Of a stretch of 64,000 bases of DNA, positions 34,443-41,592 are shown piece by piece; the first letter of the stretch is position 1, and every line of letters starts with the position of its first letter. The notes beneath the pieces were generated by a model. It did no database searches. It was given only the letters and a program-made list of their open reading frames with translations, and was not told where the DNA came from. Origin of the DNA: Nostocoides_A vanveenii. Its GTDB lineage: Bacteria; Actinomycetota; Actinomycetes; Actinomycetales; Dermatophilaceae. The stretch lies in NCBI RefSeq assembly GCF_039531165.1, contig NZ_BAAAPN010000059.1, positions 73,979 through 137,978 on the forward strand, written 5' to 3'. The translations under genes were made by a program, and so were the position numbers.

Positions 34443-35321
34443 TCACTTGACCTTCGGACCGCGCCACTTGAAGGTGGCCATCGTCAAGAAGCCGGCAACG
34501 CACACCCAGATGGCTAACGCGATCGCCACCGCGGGGAGGTTCCACGAGCCACCGTGTTCGACGACCTGGAAGTCCTCGGGGAGGAAGACATACCGGAATC
34601 CCTGCGTCAGCCACTTCAATGGAAAGAGTCCGGCGGCGTTCTGCATCCACCCCGGCAGCTGGTTGAAGGGGAAGAAGACACCCGAGATGAACTGCAGCAC
34701 AAGGAAAGGCGGTGTCACGATGGCCGCCGCGGCCGACGCTGAAGGGATGATCGCCGTATAGGCCAACCCGCACAGCGCCATCGCTGCGGTGCCCAGGACG
34801 AAGACCCAGGCGAAGACCGCCCAGTGCTTGCCGTCGGAGGGCAACTGCAGGCCGAAGAAGGCCGTGCCGATGCCGACGAGGATGATCGTCTCCAGCAGCG
34901 AGGTCACGGCGACCAGGACGACCTTGCCGACGAAGTAGGCGCCCTTGGGCATCGGCGAGCTCGCCAGTCGCCGCACCAGGCCGAGTTCGCGCTCCAGGGC
35001 CACATTGATGGCCAGGCCGGTGAAGGCGGTGCTCATCACTCCGGCCGCCACAATGCCGGCGACGAAGTACTGCTTGAAATCGGTGTCGGTGCCCTCGATC
35101 TTGCCTGTGAAAATCGAGCCGAAGATGACCAGCAAGATGATCGGCAGGGCGAGGGTGAAGACCAGCGACTGAACATTGCGGAAGAAGATCCGCAGTTCGG
35201 CGGCGGAGCGCACCCGCGAGGCGGCAAGCAGGCCGGGCAGGCGTCGTTCGGTCCGCGTCGGCACGGCGCGTGCCGCAGGCGCGGTGGCACTCGTTCCCGC
35301 GGTGGAGATGGTGGTGGTCAT
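34443..35321 (-). CDS. ABC-2 type transporter permease (DrrB-like)
   Basis: 292 residues with six predicted membrane segments: for example LVFTLALPIILLVIFGSIF, YFVGKVVLVAVTSLLETIIL, a paired run after HWAVFAWVFVLG, and VAIALAIWVCVAGFLTMATF near the end. The ABC-2 motif ELGLVRRLASSPMPKGAYF is present. It is coupled by ATGA to the ATPase gene. The pair would export a hydrophobic product and probably gives self-protection or a second export route for the cluster. Confidence 0.88.
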   Translation of the reverse strand: MTTTISTAGTSATAPAARAVPTRTERRLPGLLAASRVRSAAELRIFFRNVQSLVFTLALPIILLVIFGSIFTGKIEGTDTDFKQYFVAGIVAAGVMSTAFTGLAINVALERELGLVRRLASSPMPKGAYFVGKVVLVAVTSLLETIILVGIGTAFFGLQLPSDGKHWAVFAWVFVLGTAAMALCGLAYTAIIPSASAAAAIVTPPFLVLQFISGVFFPFNQLPGWMQNAAGLFPLKWLTQGFRYVFLPEDFQVVEHGGSWNLPAVAIALAIWVCVAGFLTMATFKWRGPKVK

Positions 35322-36259
35322 CGCTTCGCGTCCTCTCGCTGGATCAGGCGCAGGTAGGTGTCTTCAAGGGTCGGCCGGTGCACGGACAGGCCGGGGATCT
35401 CGTGGCAGCCGTGCTCGCGGGCATACGGGATGAGGCGCGAGAGCACCTCGGTGGCGTGATCGGTGCTGATCGTGGTGATCGGGGCGCGGTCGTCGGGGCG
35501 CGTGGTCTCGACCAGCCCCAACTCGCGGGGGATGACGCGCTCGACCTGCGGCAACCCGGTCAACGAGATCAACGTCGCCGCACCTGCCGTGCGGCCGAGT
35601 TCGGCGATCGTGCCGACCGTGAGCATCTTGCCGGCCGCGATGATGCCCGCCCGGTCGGCAAGCGCCTCCGCCTCGTCGAGGTAGTGCGTCGTCAAGACGG
35701 TGGTGGCCCCCAGCTCGCGGAAGTAGTTGACCAGGTCCCAAGCCTCGCGCCGGGCTTCTGGGTCCAACCCCGTCGTCGGCTCGTCGAGGAAGACCAGTTC
35801 CGGTCGTCCGACGACACCCACCGCCACGTCGAGGCGACGCCGCTGGCCACCGGAGAGCGAGGTGGTCTTGGCCCGTGCCTTGCTCGTCAGGCCGACCATG
35901 GAGATGAGTTCGTCGGTGGGGATCGGGTCGGAGTAGAAGCTGCCGAAGTGGCTGACGACCTCACGGACGGTCAGATCGAGGTAGTCGCCGGTATTCTGCG
36001 GCACCACACCGAGGCGGTTGCGCCACGAGCGAGCGTCCCGACGCGGGTCCTCGCCGAGGACGGCAACGGTCCCGGCGCTCCGGTCGCGGACACCGACCAG
36101 GACCTCGACGGTCGTTGTCTTACCGGCCCCATTGGGCCCCAGCAGAGCAAAGACCTCACCCTTGCGGACCTGCATGTCGACCGAATCGACGGCAGGGAAA
36201 TCGCCGTACATCTTCCGCAGTCCGTGGACATCGATGTGCAAATCGTCGGTGACCGTCAT
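35318..36259 (-). CDS. ABC transporter ATP-binding protein (DrrA-like)
   Basis: 313 residues. Walker A GPNGAGKTTT (about 42-51), signature LSGGQRRRLD, Walker B LVFLDEPTTGLD and H-loop TTHYLDEAEAL are complete. The C-terminal extension with VHRPTLEDTYLRLI is typical of drug-efflux DrrA subunits. It opens the coupled tailoring/efflux operon. Its start is preceded by a small hairpin at 36297-36315 and, further up, by the terminator of precursor 1. Confidence 0.92.
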   Translation of the reverse strand: MTVTDDLHIDVHGLRKMYGDFPAVDSVDMQVRKGEVFALLGPNGAGKTTTVEVLVGVRDRSAGTVAVLGEDPRRDARSWRNRLGVVPQNTGDYLDLTVREVVSHFGSFYSDPIPTDELISMVGLTSKARAKTTSLSGGQRRRLDVAVGVVGRPELVFLDEPTTGLDPEARREAWDLVNYFRELGATTVLTTHYLDEAEALADRAGIIAAGKMLTVGTIAELGRTAGAATLISLTGLPQVERVIPRELGLVETTRPDDRAPITTISTDHATEVLSRLIPYAREHGCHEIPGLSVHRPTLEDTYLRLIQREDAKR

Positions 36260-36296
36260 GGCCGCCCCCTTTCGTATGCCAGCGCTGCAAGTTTGG

Positions 36297-36315
36297 GGCG
36301 CTTTACCGAAGCGCC
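36297..36315 (-). promoter_or_regulatory. Short hairpin/operator-like dyad upstream of the efflux-tailoring operon
   Basis: A perfect 7-bp inverted repeat (GGCGCTT-TACCG-AAGCGCC) sits 38 bases before the ATPase start. It lies between the precursor-1 terminator and the operon, so it could be an operator or a 5' leader hairpin. Confidence 0.4.
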
Positions 36316-36385
36316 GGGCACCGATGGACTACGCAATGCGCTCGAAGTCGTGCGTAGAAAGTGCCTCGGAAGGAGGGCACATGGC

Positions 36386-36424
36386 GACGGGCAGCGTGGC
36401 CGGCAAGCGGTCACGCTGCCCGTC
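36386..36424 (-). terminator. Terminator after precursor 1
   Basis: A perfect 13-bp stem (GACGGGCAGCGTG and its complement) with a 13-base loop begins 24 bases after the precursor-1 stop on the minus strand. It separates the precursor 3-2-1 group from the efflux/tailoring operon. Confidence 0.85.
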
Positions 36425-36447
36425 GTGGCAGTGCCTGAATGTGCTGA

Positions 36448-36816
36448 TCAGCAGCAGCAGCAGCAGCAGGGAACCTCGCCGGCGGCAACCTCGTCGAGGT
36501 CGCTCTCGGACAGGTCCGAGCTCTCCGCGGCGGGCGCAGCGGGCAGGTGGAGCTGCATGACGCCGCTCTCCAGGCCCTTCTCATAGAGCGCGGCCTGGAC
36601 ATCGAGGGCCGCTTCGTTGCCCTGTCCGGCGTAGGGGTTGACCTCGCCCGCCACGTGCCGCACGACCTGGACGGACACGTTCGCCGGCAGTTCCAGGCCG
36701 ACCTCGGCCAGCGCGCCGCGCGGGTCGGAGTCGATGCGCTGCGAGAACGACTCGTCGGTCCAGTCCTTGATGAGGAACTGGAGGTAGATGTCGCGGAAGT
36801 CCTTCGAAGACGTCAT
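36448..36816 (-). CDS. NHLP-type RiPP precursor 1, hexacysteine core
   Basis: 122 residues. The leader resembles nitrile hydratase alpha subunit (NHLP family): RDIYLQFLIKDWTDESFSQR then DPRGALAEVGLELPANVSVQ. It ends SESDLDEVAAG (G113). The core is EVPCCCCCC, six Cys in a row at 117-122, encoded by six consecutive TGC codons followed by TGA. ATG 36816 follows AAAGGA. The predicted product after cleavage at AAG is nine residues with up to six azolines or azoles. This is the shortest and most extreme core of the four. Metal binding by free thiols is an alternative, but the adjacent YcaO and SagB genes favour heterocycles. Confidence 0.9.
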   Translation of the reverse strand: MTSSKDFRDIYLQFLIKDWTDESFSQRIDSDPRGALAEVGLELPANVSVQVVRHVAGEVNPYAGQGNEAALDVQAALYEKGLESGVMQLHLPAAPAAESSDLSESDLDEVAAGEVPCCCCCC

Positions 36817-36864
36817 GTCAGTTTTCCTTTTGTCAGTTCACGGTTGGATGGAAGTGGATGGAAG

Positions 36865-37263
36865 TCAGATCGTGCAGCTGCTACACGCGGGGCAGCAGCA
36901 GCAGCAGTAGGTCGTTCCCGCGGAAACGGCGTTGAGGTCCTCGACGTCAAGGTCTTCGTTGTCGATCACCGGGGTGTCCGGCACATGGAAGACGAAGTCA
37001 CCGGATCCCAGGCCGGCCTCGTAGAGCGCGATCTGCGCCTCGAGGTCGCCGGATCCCGCTGCCGCAGAACCGATCTGCTCAGCCGTGTGACGCACGATCG
37101 TGACGCGCGCACCGGCCGGCAGCTCGACGCCGGCTTCGGCAACCGCGGCGGCCGGATCCGACCCGTTGAGGCGCGCGGCAAAGGCCTCGTCGCCCCAACT
37201 GGTCAGCAACATGTGCGAATAGGCGTCGACGAAACGGCGTCGCGCCGTCTGTGAGAGTGTCAT
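36865..37263 (-). CDS. NHLP-type RiPP precursor 2, CCCCCPACSSC core
   Basis: 132 residues. The leader has RRRFVDAYSHMLLTSWGDEA and DPAAAVAEAGVELPAGARVT, the nitrile-hydratase-like pattern, and ends DVEDLNAVSAG (G116). The core is TTYCCCCCPACSSCTI with seven Cys, two Ser and three Thr as possible heterocycle sites. It is the most diverged of the four leaders and cores. It lies 37 bases after precursor 3 and 48 bases before precursor 1 in one apparent transcript. Confidence 0.9.
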   Translation of the reverse strand: MTLSQTARRRFVDAYSHMLLTSWGDEAFAARLNGSDPAAAVAEAGVELPAGARVTIVRHTAEQIGSAAAGSGDLEAQIALYEAGLGSGDFVFHVPDTPVIDNEDLDVEDLNAVSAGTTYCCCCCPACSSCTI

Positions 37264-37300
37264 GCGATCGCCCCTGCGGTTGTCGTAGTCGAAGGGGTGG

Positions 37301-37687
37301 TCAGCCGCAGCAGCAGCAGGGGCAGCAGCAGCAGTTGAAGTCGCCGCCGGCGACCTCGGCCAGCTCGTCCACGTCGAGCTCGGAGGTGTCGATCTGCGGG
37401 GTGGCCGGGATGTGGAACTCGAAGTTGCCCGACTCCAGGCCGGCTTCGTAGAGCGCGACCTGACGGTCGAGACGACCCTCCTGGCTCTGCTCCGCCTGGG
37501 CGCTGGTGGGCTCGCCCCGGCCGATGGTCACGGTGGCGTTCTCCGGCAGCACGAGGCCGACCTCGGCCAACGCTGCGCGGGGGTCCGACTCAAGGCGAGC
37601 GGCGTAGTCGTCATTCGACCAGCTGGTCAGCAGCGCCTTGGTATAGGCGTCGATGAACTCGTTCTTCTGGGCTTCGGTCACGGCCAT
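37301..37687 (-). CDS. NHLP-type RiPP precursor 3, CCCCPCCCC core
   Basis: 128 residues. The leader EAQKNEFIDAYTKALLTSWS then DPRAALAEVGLVLPENATVT is a clear NHLP leader. It ends DVDELAEVAGG (G114-G115), an ideal C39-peptidase site. The core DFNCCCCPCCCCG has eight Cys in two blocks of four around one Pro. ATG 37687 follows CCAGGAGAAG. It is near-identical to precursor 4 in leader and core apart from the region around residues 48-70 and the first core residues, so the two are recent duplicates. It is first in the 3-2-1 precursor transcript. Confidence 0.93.
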   Translation of the reverse strand: MAVTEAQKNEFIDAYTKALLTSWSNDDYAARLESDPRAALAEVGLVLPENATVTIGRGEPTSAQAEQSQEGRLDRQVALYEAGLESGNFEFHIPATPQIDTSELDVDELAEVAGGDFNCCCCPCCCCG

Positions 37688-37743
37688 GTGATTCTTCTCC
37701 TGGATCGTCCGGCGGCTTTACATTCCGTCGGTTTTGATTGGGC

Positions 37744-37759
37744 GAGAACGATATTTCTC
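37744..37759 (-). promoter_or_regulatory. Operator-like dyad upstream of precursor 3
   Basis: GAGAA-N6-TTCTC, an imperfect palindrome with an AT-rich centre in otherwise GC-rich DNA, lies about 57 bases before the precursor-3 start. It suggests a regulator site and a separate promoter for precursors 3-2-1. No -35/-10 pair is assigned. Confidence 0.35.
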
Positions 37760-37895
37760 CCCCTCCACTACGGTCCGGTAGCTCTGCGCGCACCGGGGCG
37801 AGGCGTAGTGGTGGCCGATGTCGTGCACTCGCTCACGGGTGCATACCTAGCGCCGCGGGTTGGGTGCGTAGCCGACCGATTGGGGATACGACAAC

Positions 37896-37929
37896 GGCTG
37901 GGCCCTGCGTTGACGCAAGGCCCAGCCGA
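37896..37929 (-). terminator. Terminator after precursor 4
   Basis: A 10-bp stem (CGGCTGGGCC and its complement) is extended internally by TGCG/CGCA and starts 24 bases after the precursor-4 stop. It would isolate precursor 4 from precursors 3-2-1, or attenuate read-through into them. Confidence 0.85.
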
Positions 37930-37952
37930 AAGTCGTTGATGCAGGTTGTGCG

Positions 37953-38339
37953 TCAGCCGCAGCAGCAGCAGGGGCAGCAGCAGCAGTTGATGGAGCCGCC
38001 GGCGACCTCGGCCAGCTCGTCCACGTCGAGCTCGGAGGTGTCGATCTGCGGGGTGGCCGGGATGTGGAACTCGAAGGTTCCCGACTCCAGGCCGGCCTCG
38101 TAGAGCGCGACCTGACGGTCTAGGCGACCCTCCTGGCTCTGCGCTGCGGCAGCCGGGTCAGCAGCCGCACGAGTGATCTCGATGACCGAGCCCTCCGGCA
38201 GGTCCAGTCCGACCTCGGCAAGGGCCGCACGCGGGTCGGACTCGAGGCGAGCGGCGTACTCGTCGCTCGACCAGCTCGAGAGCAAGGCCTTGGTGTAGGC
38301 GTCGATGAATTCGTTCTTCTGAGCCTCGGAAAGTGCCAT
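37953..38339 (-). CDS. NHLP-type RiPP precursor 4, CCCCPCCCC core
   Basis: 128 residues from ATG 38339, chosen for the GAGGAGAAGG site just upstream; a start ten codons earlier would place that site inside the gene. The leader EAQKNEFIDAYTKALLSSWS then DPRAALAEVGLDLPEGSVIE ends DVDELAEVAGG (G114-G115). The core SINCCCCPCCCCG has the same eight-cysteine motif as precursor 3. It has its own upstream gap (38340-38601) and its own terminator, so it is a monocistronic precursor gene next to the machinery operon. YcaO and SagB upstream predict conversion of Cys to thiazole. Confidence 0.93.
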   Translation of the reverse strand: MALSEAQKNEFIDAYTKALLSSWSSDEYAARLESDPRAALAEVGLDLPEGSVIEITRAAADPAAAAQSQEGRLDRQVALYEAGLESGTFEFHIPATPQIDTSELDVDELAEVAGGSINCCCCPCCCCG

Positions 38340-38601
38340 GTCCTTCTCCTCAATCACAATGGTTGACAACTACACGGGTGCCCGAAATCCGTTGGCGCGG
38401 TTAAGGATCCAACTTCTCCGGACAAGCTCAATCCTGGCCTCGAAGCGGCTGCGGTGGGAGTGGACGGGCAACGCAAGCAACGCGTACTACCTACCGGCGC
38501 TGCGCACCGACGTAGCGGGTCGTACCGAGTGGGCCGGTGCGCATACGTAGCCGTTCGAGCCAGCGCCGACATCGCTGCGACGGGCCGGGCGCTGGACATG
38601 G

Positions 38602-38639
38602 GACGGCCGCCCGGGTGGAGTGATCACCGGGCGGCCGTC
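38602..38639 (-). terminator. Terminator of the machinery operon
   Basis: A 14-15-bp GC-rich stem (GACGGCCGCCCGG and its complement, one bulge) with a short loop begins 17 bases after the stop of the last ABC exporter gene. It ends the 49.4-38.7 kb operon before precursor 4. Confidence 0.88.
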
Positions 38640-38655
38640 GGGTCGACGGGATCAG

Positions 38656-41592
38656 TCAGTCGGCTTCCTGCCGGCGCGCGAGTTCGGCGAAGACGCCGTC
38701 CCGCTGCGCCATCAACTCCTCATAGGTGCCGCATTGCACGATGCTGCCACCGGCCATGACGAAGATCCGGTCCGCATCCCTGATGGTGGAGAGGCGATGA
38801 GCAACGACGATGCGGGTCGCATTCAAGGCGCGCGTCGCCTCGGCGACCACCCGCTGGGTTGGGTTGTCCAGCGCCGACGTCGCCTCGTCGAAGATGACGA
38901 ACCGCGGACGGTTGACCAGCGCCCGGGCGATCATCAGGCGTTGGATCTGACCACCCGAGAGACTTGCTGCCGCCTCGTTGACGACGGTAGCCAGGCCCAT
39001 CGGCATCGCCTTGATCACGCCACTGAGGCCGGCCATGTCGGCGGCTTCCCAGATCTCGTCCTCGGTGTAATGACCGCCACCGGAGATATTGGCGCGAATA
39101 TCGCCGGGCATCAGCGCCCCGGACTGCAGGACGACGCCACACTGCGCGCGCACGGCGGGCAGGTCGAGTTCACCCAGATCCTGGCCGTCGTAGAGGACGG
39201 CGCCCTGATGCGGCCGACTAAAGCCGAGCATCAGCCGCACGATCGTCGACTTCCCGCTCCCGGAGGGACCGACGATCGCGACGAACTCACCGGGCTGCAC
39301 ATCGAGCGAGATGTCGTCCAGCACCAAGGGGCCGTCCTCGCCGTAGCGGAAGCACACGCCGCGCAACGTGATATTCCCCGATAATTCTCCCGGATGAGCC
39401 TTGCCGATGCCGGCTTCCGGCTCCGCCCCGAGCAACGGATCGAGGGACTCGACCATCGGCACGATCGCGCCGGCGGTCAGCACGCTGCCGGTGAACATCA
39501 GCAGGGCGTTGATCATCAAGGTGAAGGCGGTCAGGAAGGACAGCAGTGACGGGAGCGCCATCGGAGTCGGGCTCAGATTCGCCACGAGGAAGACGACGGC
39601 GAGCGCCAGCAGCGGGTAGACACCATTGAAGATGGTGACGCGGTCCTGTGCTGCGCGGCTGGCCAGCACCTGCGCCTGCACCACGCGCTGCTGGTCCGAC
39701 CACCGCATGAAGGCGCGCTCTTCCGCAGCGGCTGCGCGGATTTTCGTCATCGCACTGAGGATTTCGTAGCTCATGCCGGTGAGCTTCTGCTCCGACTCAT
39801 GGCGCGCGCGCTCGATGAGCAACACCCGCCGGCCGTTGATCAGGCAGTAGGCCAGGGCTCCTGCCGCGAGGACCAGACCGACCAGAGCCAGCTTGACGTT
39901 GTAGAAGAAAACGACGCCAAGGTTGGCGATCACGACGACCAGGCCGAGTGTTCCGGCGACAACCACGCCGCTCAACAGTTCCTGCGCCGACTTCATGCTG
40001 AGCACGATGGTGCCCAATCGCCCGGTCGAGTGCTTCTGGAAGAAGGTCACCGGCAGATCCAGCAGACGTCCCCAGACACCCGTCTGCGTCTTGGCGATGA
40101 CGGACCCCTGCAGACGGAGCACCGTGAGGTTCTGCACGATGGAGAAGGCTGCGGCAATGCCCGCGCTGGCGATGACGGCCACTCCGCCCTGGATGATCAT
40201 CGATCGGTTGGCCGACGCGACATATTCGCCGAGGATCTTCCCGCCCAGGATCGGCGTCAGCAATCCGATGACGCCGATCAGGACAGCCATGGCGCCGAAG
40301 AGCCACAGTTCGCTGCGCAACCCAGCGAACCCGTATGCCAGCAGTCCCCGCACCGTGGTGACCTGCGCGGGCAGGCGCGGATACACCGTCCAAACCTGCC
40401 GGCCGGCCGAGAAGTGCGTCTCGCCCGTCACCCGGACGGGGCGTTCCAACCACCGGCCGAAGGCGACATACCCACCTTCTTTGAACAGATAGGCGACGGG
40501 CAAGTGATCGGGACCCCAGTATCCGACGAGGGGACCCATATCCGTTGTCCACCACCGGCCTTCGAGCCGTATGGCGCGCGTTCTGACCCAGCCGCTAGAC
40601 CCGAGATCCTCGTAGTCGGCGATCCCCCGACTGTGGACGATCGACGCCGGGACGGTGGCATCCTCGTGCATCTCGCGCAGCACCTGGGCGGTCGCATCGA
40701 CCAACCCCGGGGTGACGCCGGCGAGCCGCCGGACCGCGTGGTCCGGCTCCTCGGCGGCCAGGAGCGCATCATTCTCCTCGCGCACGCGCAGGGGTGCTAG
40801 CCGGTCGCGTTCGGCCGCCGAGCGGACGGCCGCCTCGGCGACACCAGCGTCGCGTTCGACGGTGCGGTCGACAAGGTAGAGGAAGCGCGACCAGTGCCCC
40901 ACCAGCCGATGCCAGAGCAGGTCGCCGACGATCAGATCGCGGGTGGTGCGGGTGCGGAGGACCGCGGGCTCGTCCAGACGCAACCAGTCTTGGCGATTGA
41001 GGCAGAAGTTGTCACCCGGCTGGTGGGGTGCCTGCTCGGCACCTTGCAGCACCTGCCCGGAGATCACATCGACCCAGATGAGCGCGTCGATCGTGCGAAG
41101 CACCTCGTGAGCGCCGAACTCGCACGAGGCATCAGCCGGTAGCACGGTGAAATCCCTTGGCGGAAGCGGTCGCCCGACGCCTTTGTCGATTTTGCGCAGG
41201 GTGGCGTCGACACCCTCCCCGAGGGCCTCGACGAGGGCCTCCCGCTGCTGCAGCGGGGCCGTCCGCACACGCGCACGCAGCCGCGTGAGCGGGATCGTGG
41301 CCATCCGCGCCTGGCCGACCCGCCGGCACAGGACCCGGTGGCGCGGCCCGGCGACCGGCCCGGCCAGGACGTCGCCAGGTGTCAACCGGGCCAGGGCATG
41401 CCAGGGACCGACGGGGTGCCCGTCGTGCACCTGAACCGCGAACAGGTCAACCGCCCCGGCCTCCACGATCAAGACGTCGTCGGCCGTCAACACCAGGTGC
41501 ATGTCGCGGTCGGAGAAGAGCACCGGCTCGGTCGGCGCAGGGAAAGCCACGGTCCGATCGTCGGCGGCGATGATGGCGTCGTCGGCGTTCAT
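38656..41592 (-). CDS. NHLM-type bacteriocin ABC exporter, ATP-binding protein without peptidase
   Basis: 978 residues. A long N-terminal region of about 400 residues contains a cyclic-nucleotide-binding-like beta domain (FAVQVHDGHPVGPWHALARL), as in NHLM ATP-binding proteins. A six-helix ABC exporter domain follows (LWLFGAMAVLIGVIGLLTPI onward). The ATPase has Walker A VGPSGSGKST, signature SLSGGQIQRL and Walker B FVIFDEATSALD. It has no C39 peptidase. It should pair with the peptidase-bearing exporter encoded next to it as a heterodimer that moves the modified peptide out. ATG 41592 overlaps that gene's stop (ATGA). Confidence 0.93.
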   Translation of the reverse strand: MNADDAIIAADDRTVAFPAPTEPVLFSDRDMHLVLTADDVLIVEAGAVDLFAVQVHDGHPVGPWHALARLTPGDVLAGPVAGPRHRVLCRRVGQARMATIPLTRLRARVRTAPLQQREALVEALGEGVDATLRKIDKGVGRPLPPRDFTVLPADASCEFGAHEVLRTIDALIWVDVISGQVLQGAEQAPHQPGDNFCLNRQDWLRLDEPAVLRTRTTRDLIVGDLLWHRLVGHWSRFLYLVDRTVERDAGVAEAAVRSAAERDRLAPLRVREENDALLAAEEPDHAVRRLAGVTPGLVDATAQVLREMHEDATVPASIVHSRGIADYEDLGSSGWVRTRAIRLEGRWWTTDMGPLVGYWGPDHLPVAYLFKEGGYVAFGRWLERPVRVTGETHFSAGRQVWTVYPRLPAQVTTVRGLLAYGFAGLRSELWLFGAMAVLIGVIGLLTPILGGKILGEYVASANRSMIIQGGVAVIASAGIAAAFSIVQNLTVLRLQGSVIAKTQTGVWGRLLDLPVTFFQKHSTGRLGTIVLSMKSAQELLSGVVVAGTLGLVVVIANLGVVFFYNVKLALVGLVLAAGALAYCLINGRRVLLIERARHESEQKLTGMSYEILSAMTKIRAAAAEERAFMRWSDQQRVVQAQVLASRAAQDRVTIFNGVYPLLALAVVFLVANLSPTPMALPSLLSFLTAFTLMINALLMFTGSVLTAGAIVPMVESLDPLLGAEPEAGIGKAHPGELSGNITLRGVCFRYGEDGPLVLDDISLDVQPGEFVAIVGPSGSGKSTIVRLMLGFSRPHQGAVLYDGQDLGELDLPAVRAQCGVVLQSGALMPGDIRANISGGGHYTEDEIWEAADMAGLSGVIKAMPMGLATVVNEAAASLSGGQIQRLMIARALVNRPRFVIFDEATSALDNPTQRVVAEATRALNATRIVVAHRLSTIRDADRIFVMAGGSIVQCGTYEELMAQRDGVFAELARRQEAD

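Noticed and set aside
36448..38339. Metallothionein-like or storage peptides
   Set aside because: Poly-Cys tails could bind metals, but the NHLP leaders, GG/AG cleavage sites and adjacent YcaO, SagB and C39 exporter genes fit a modified exported peptide better.
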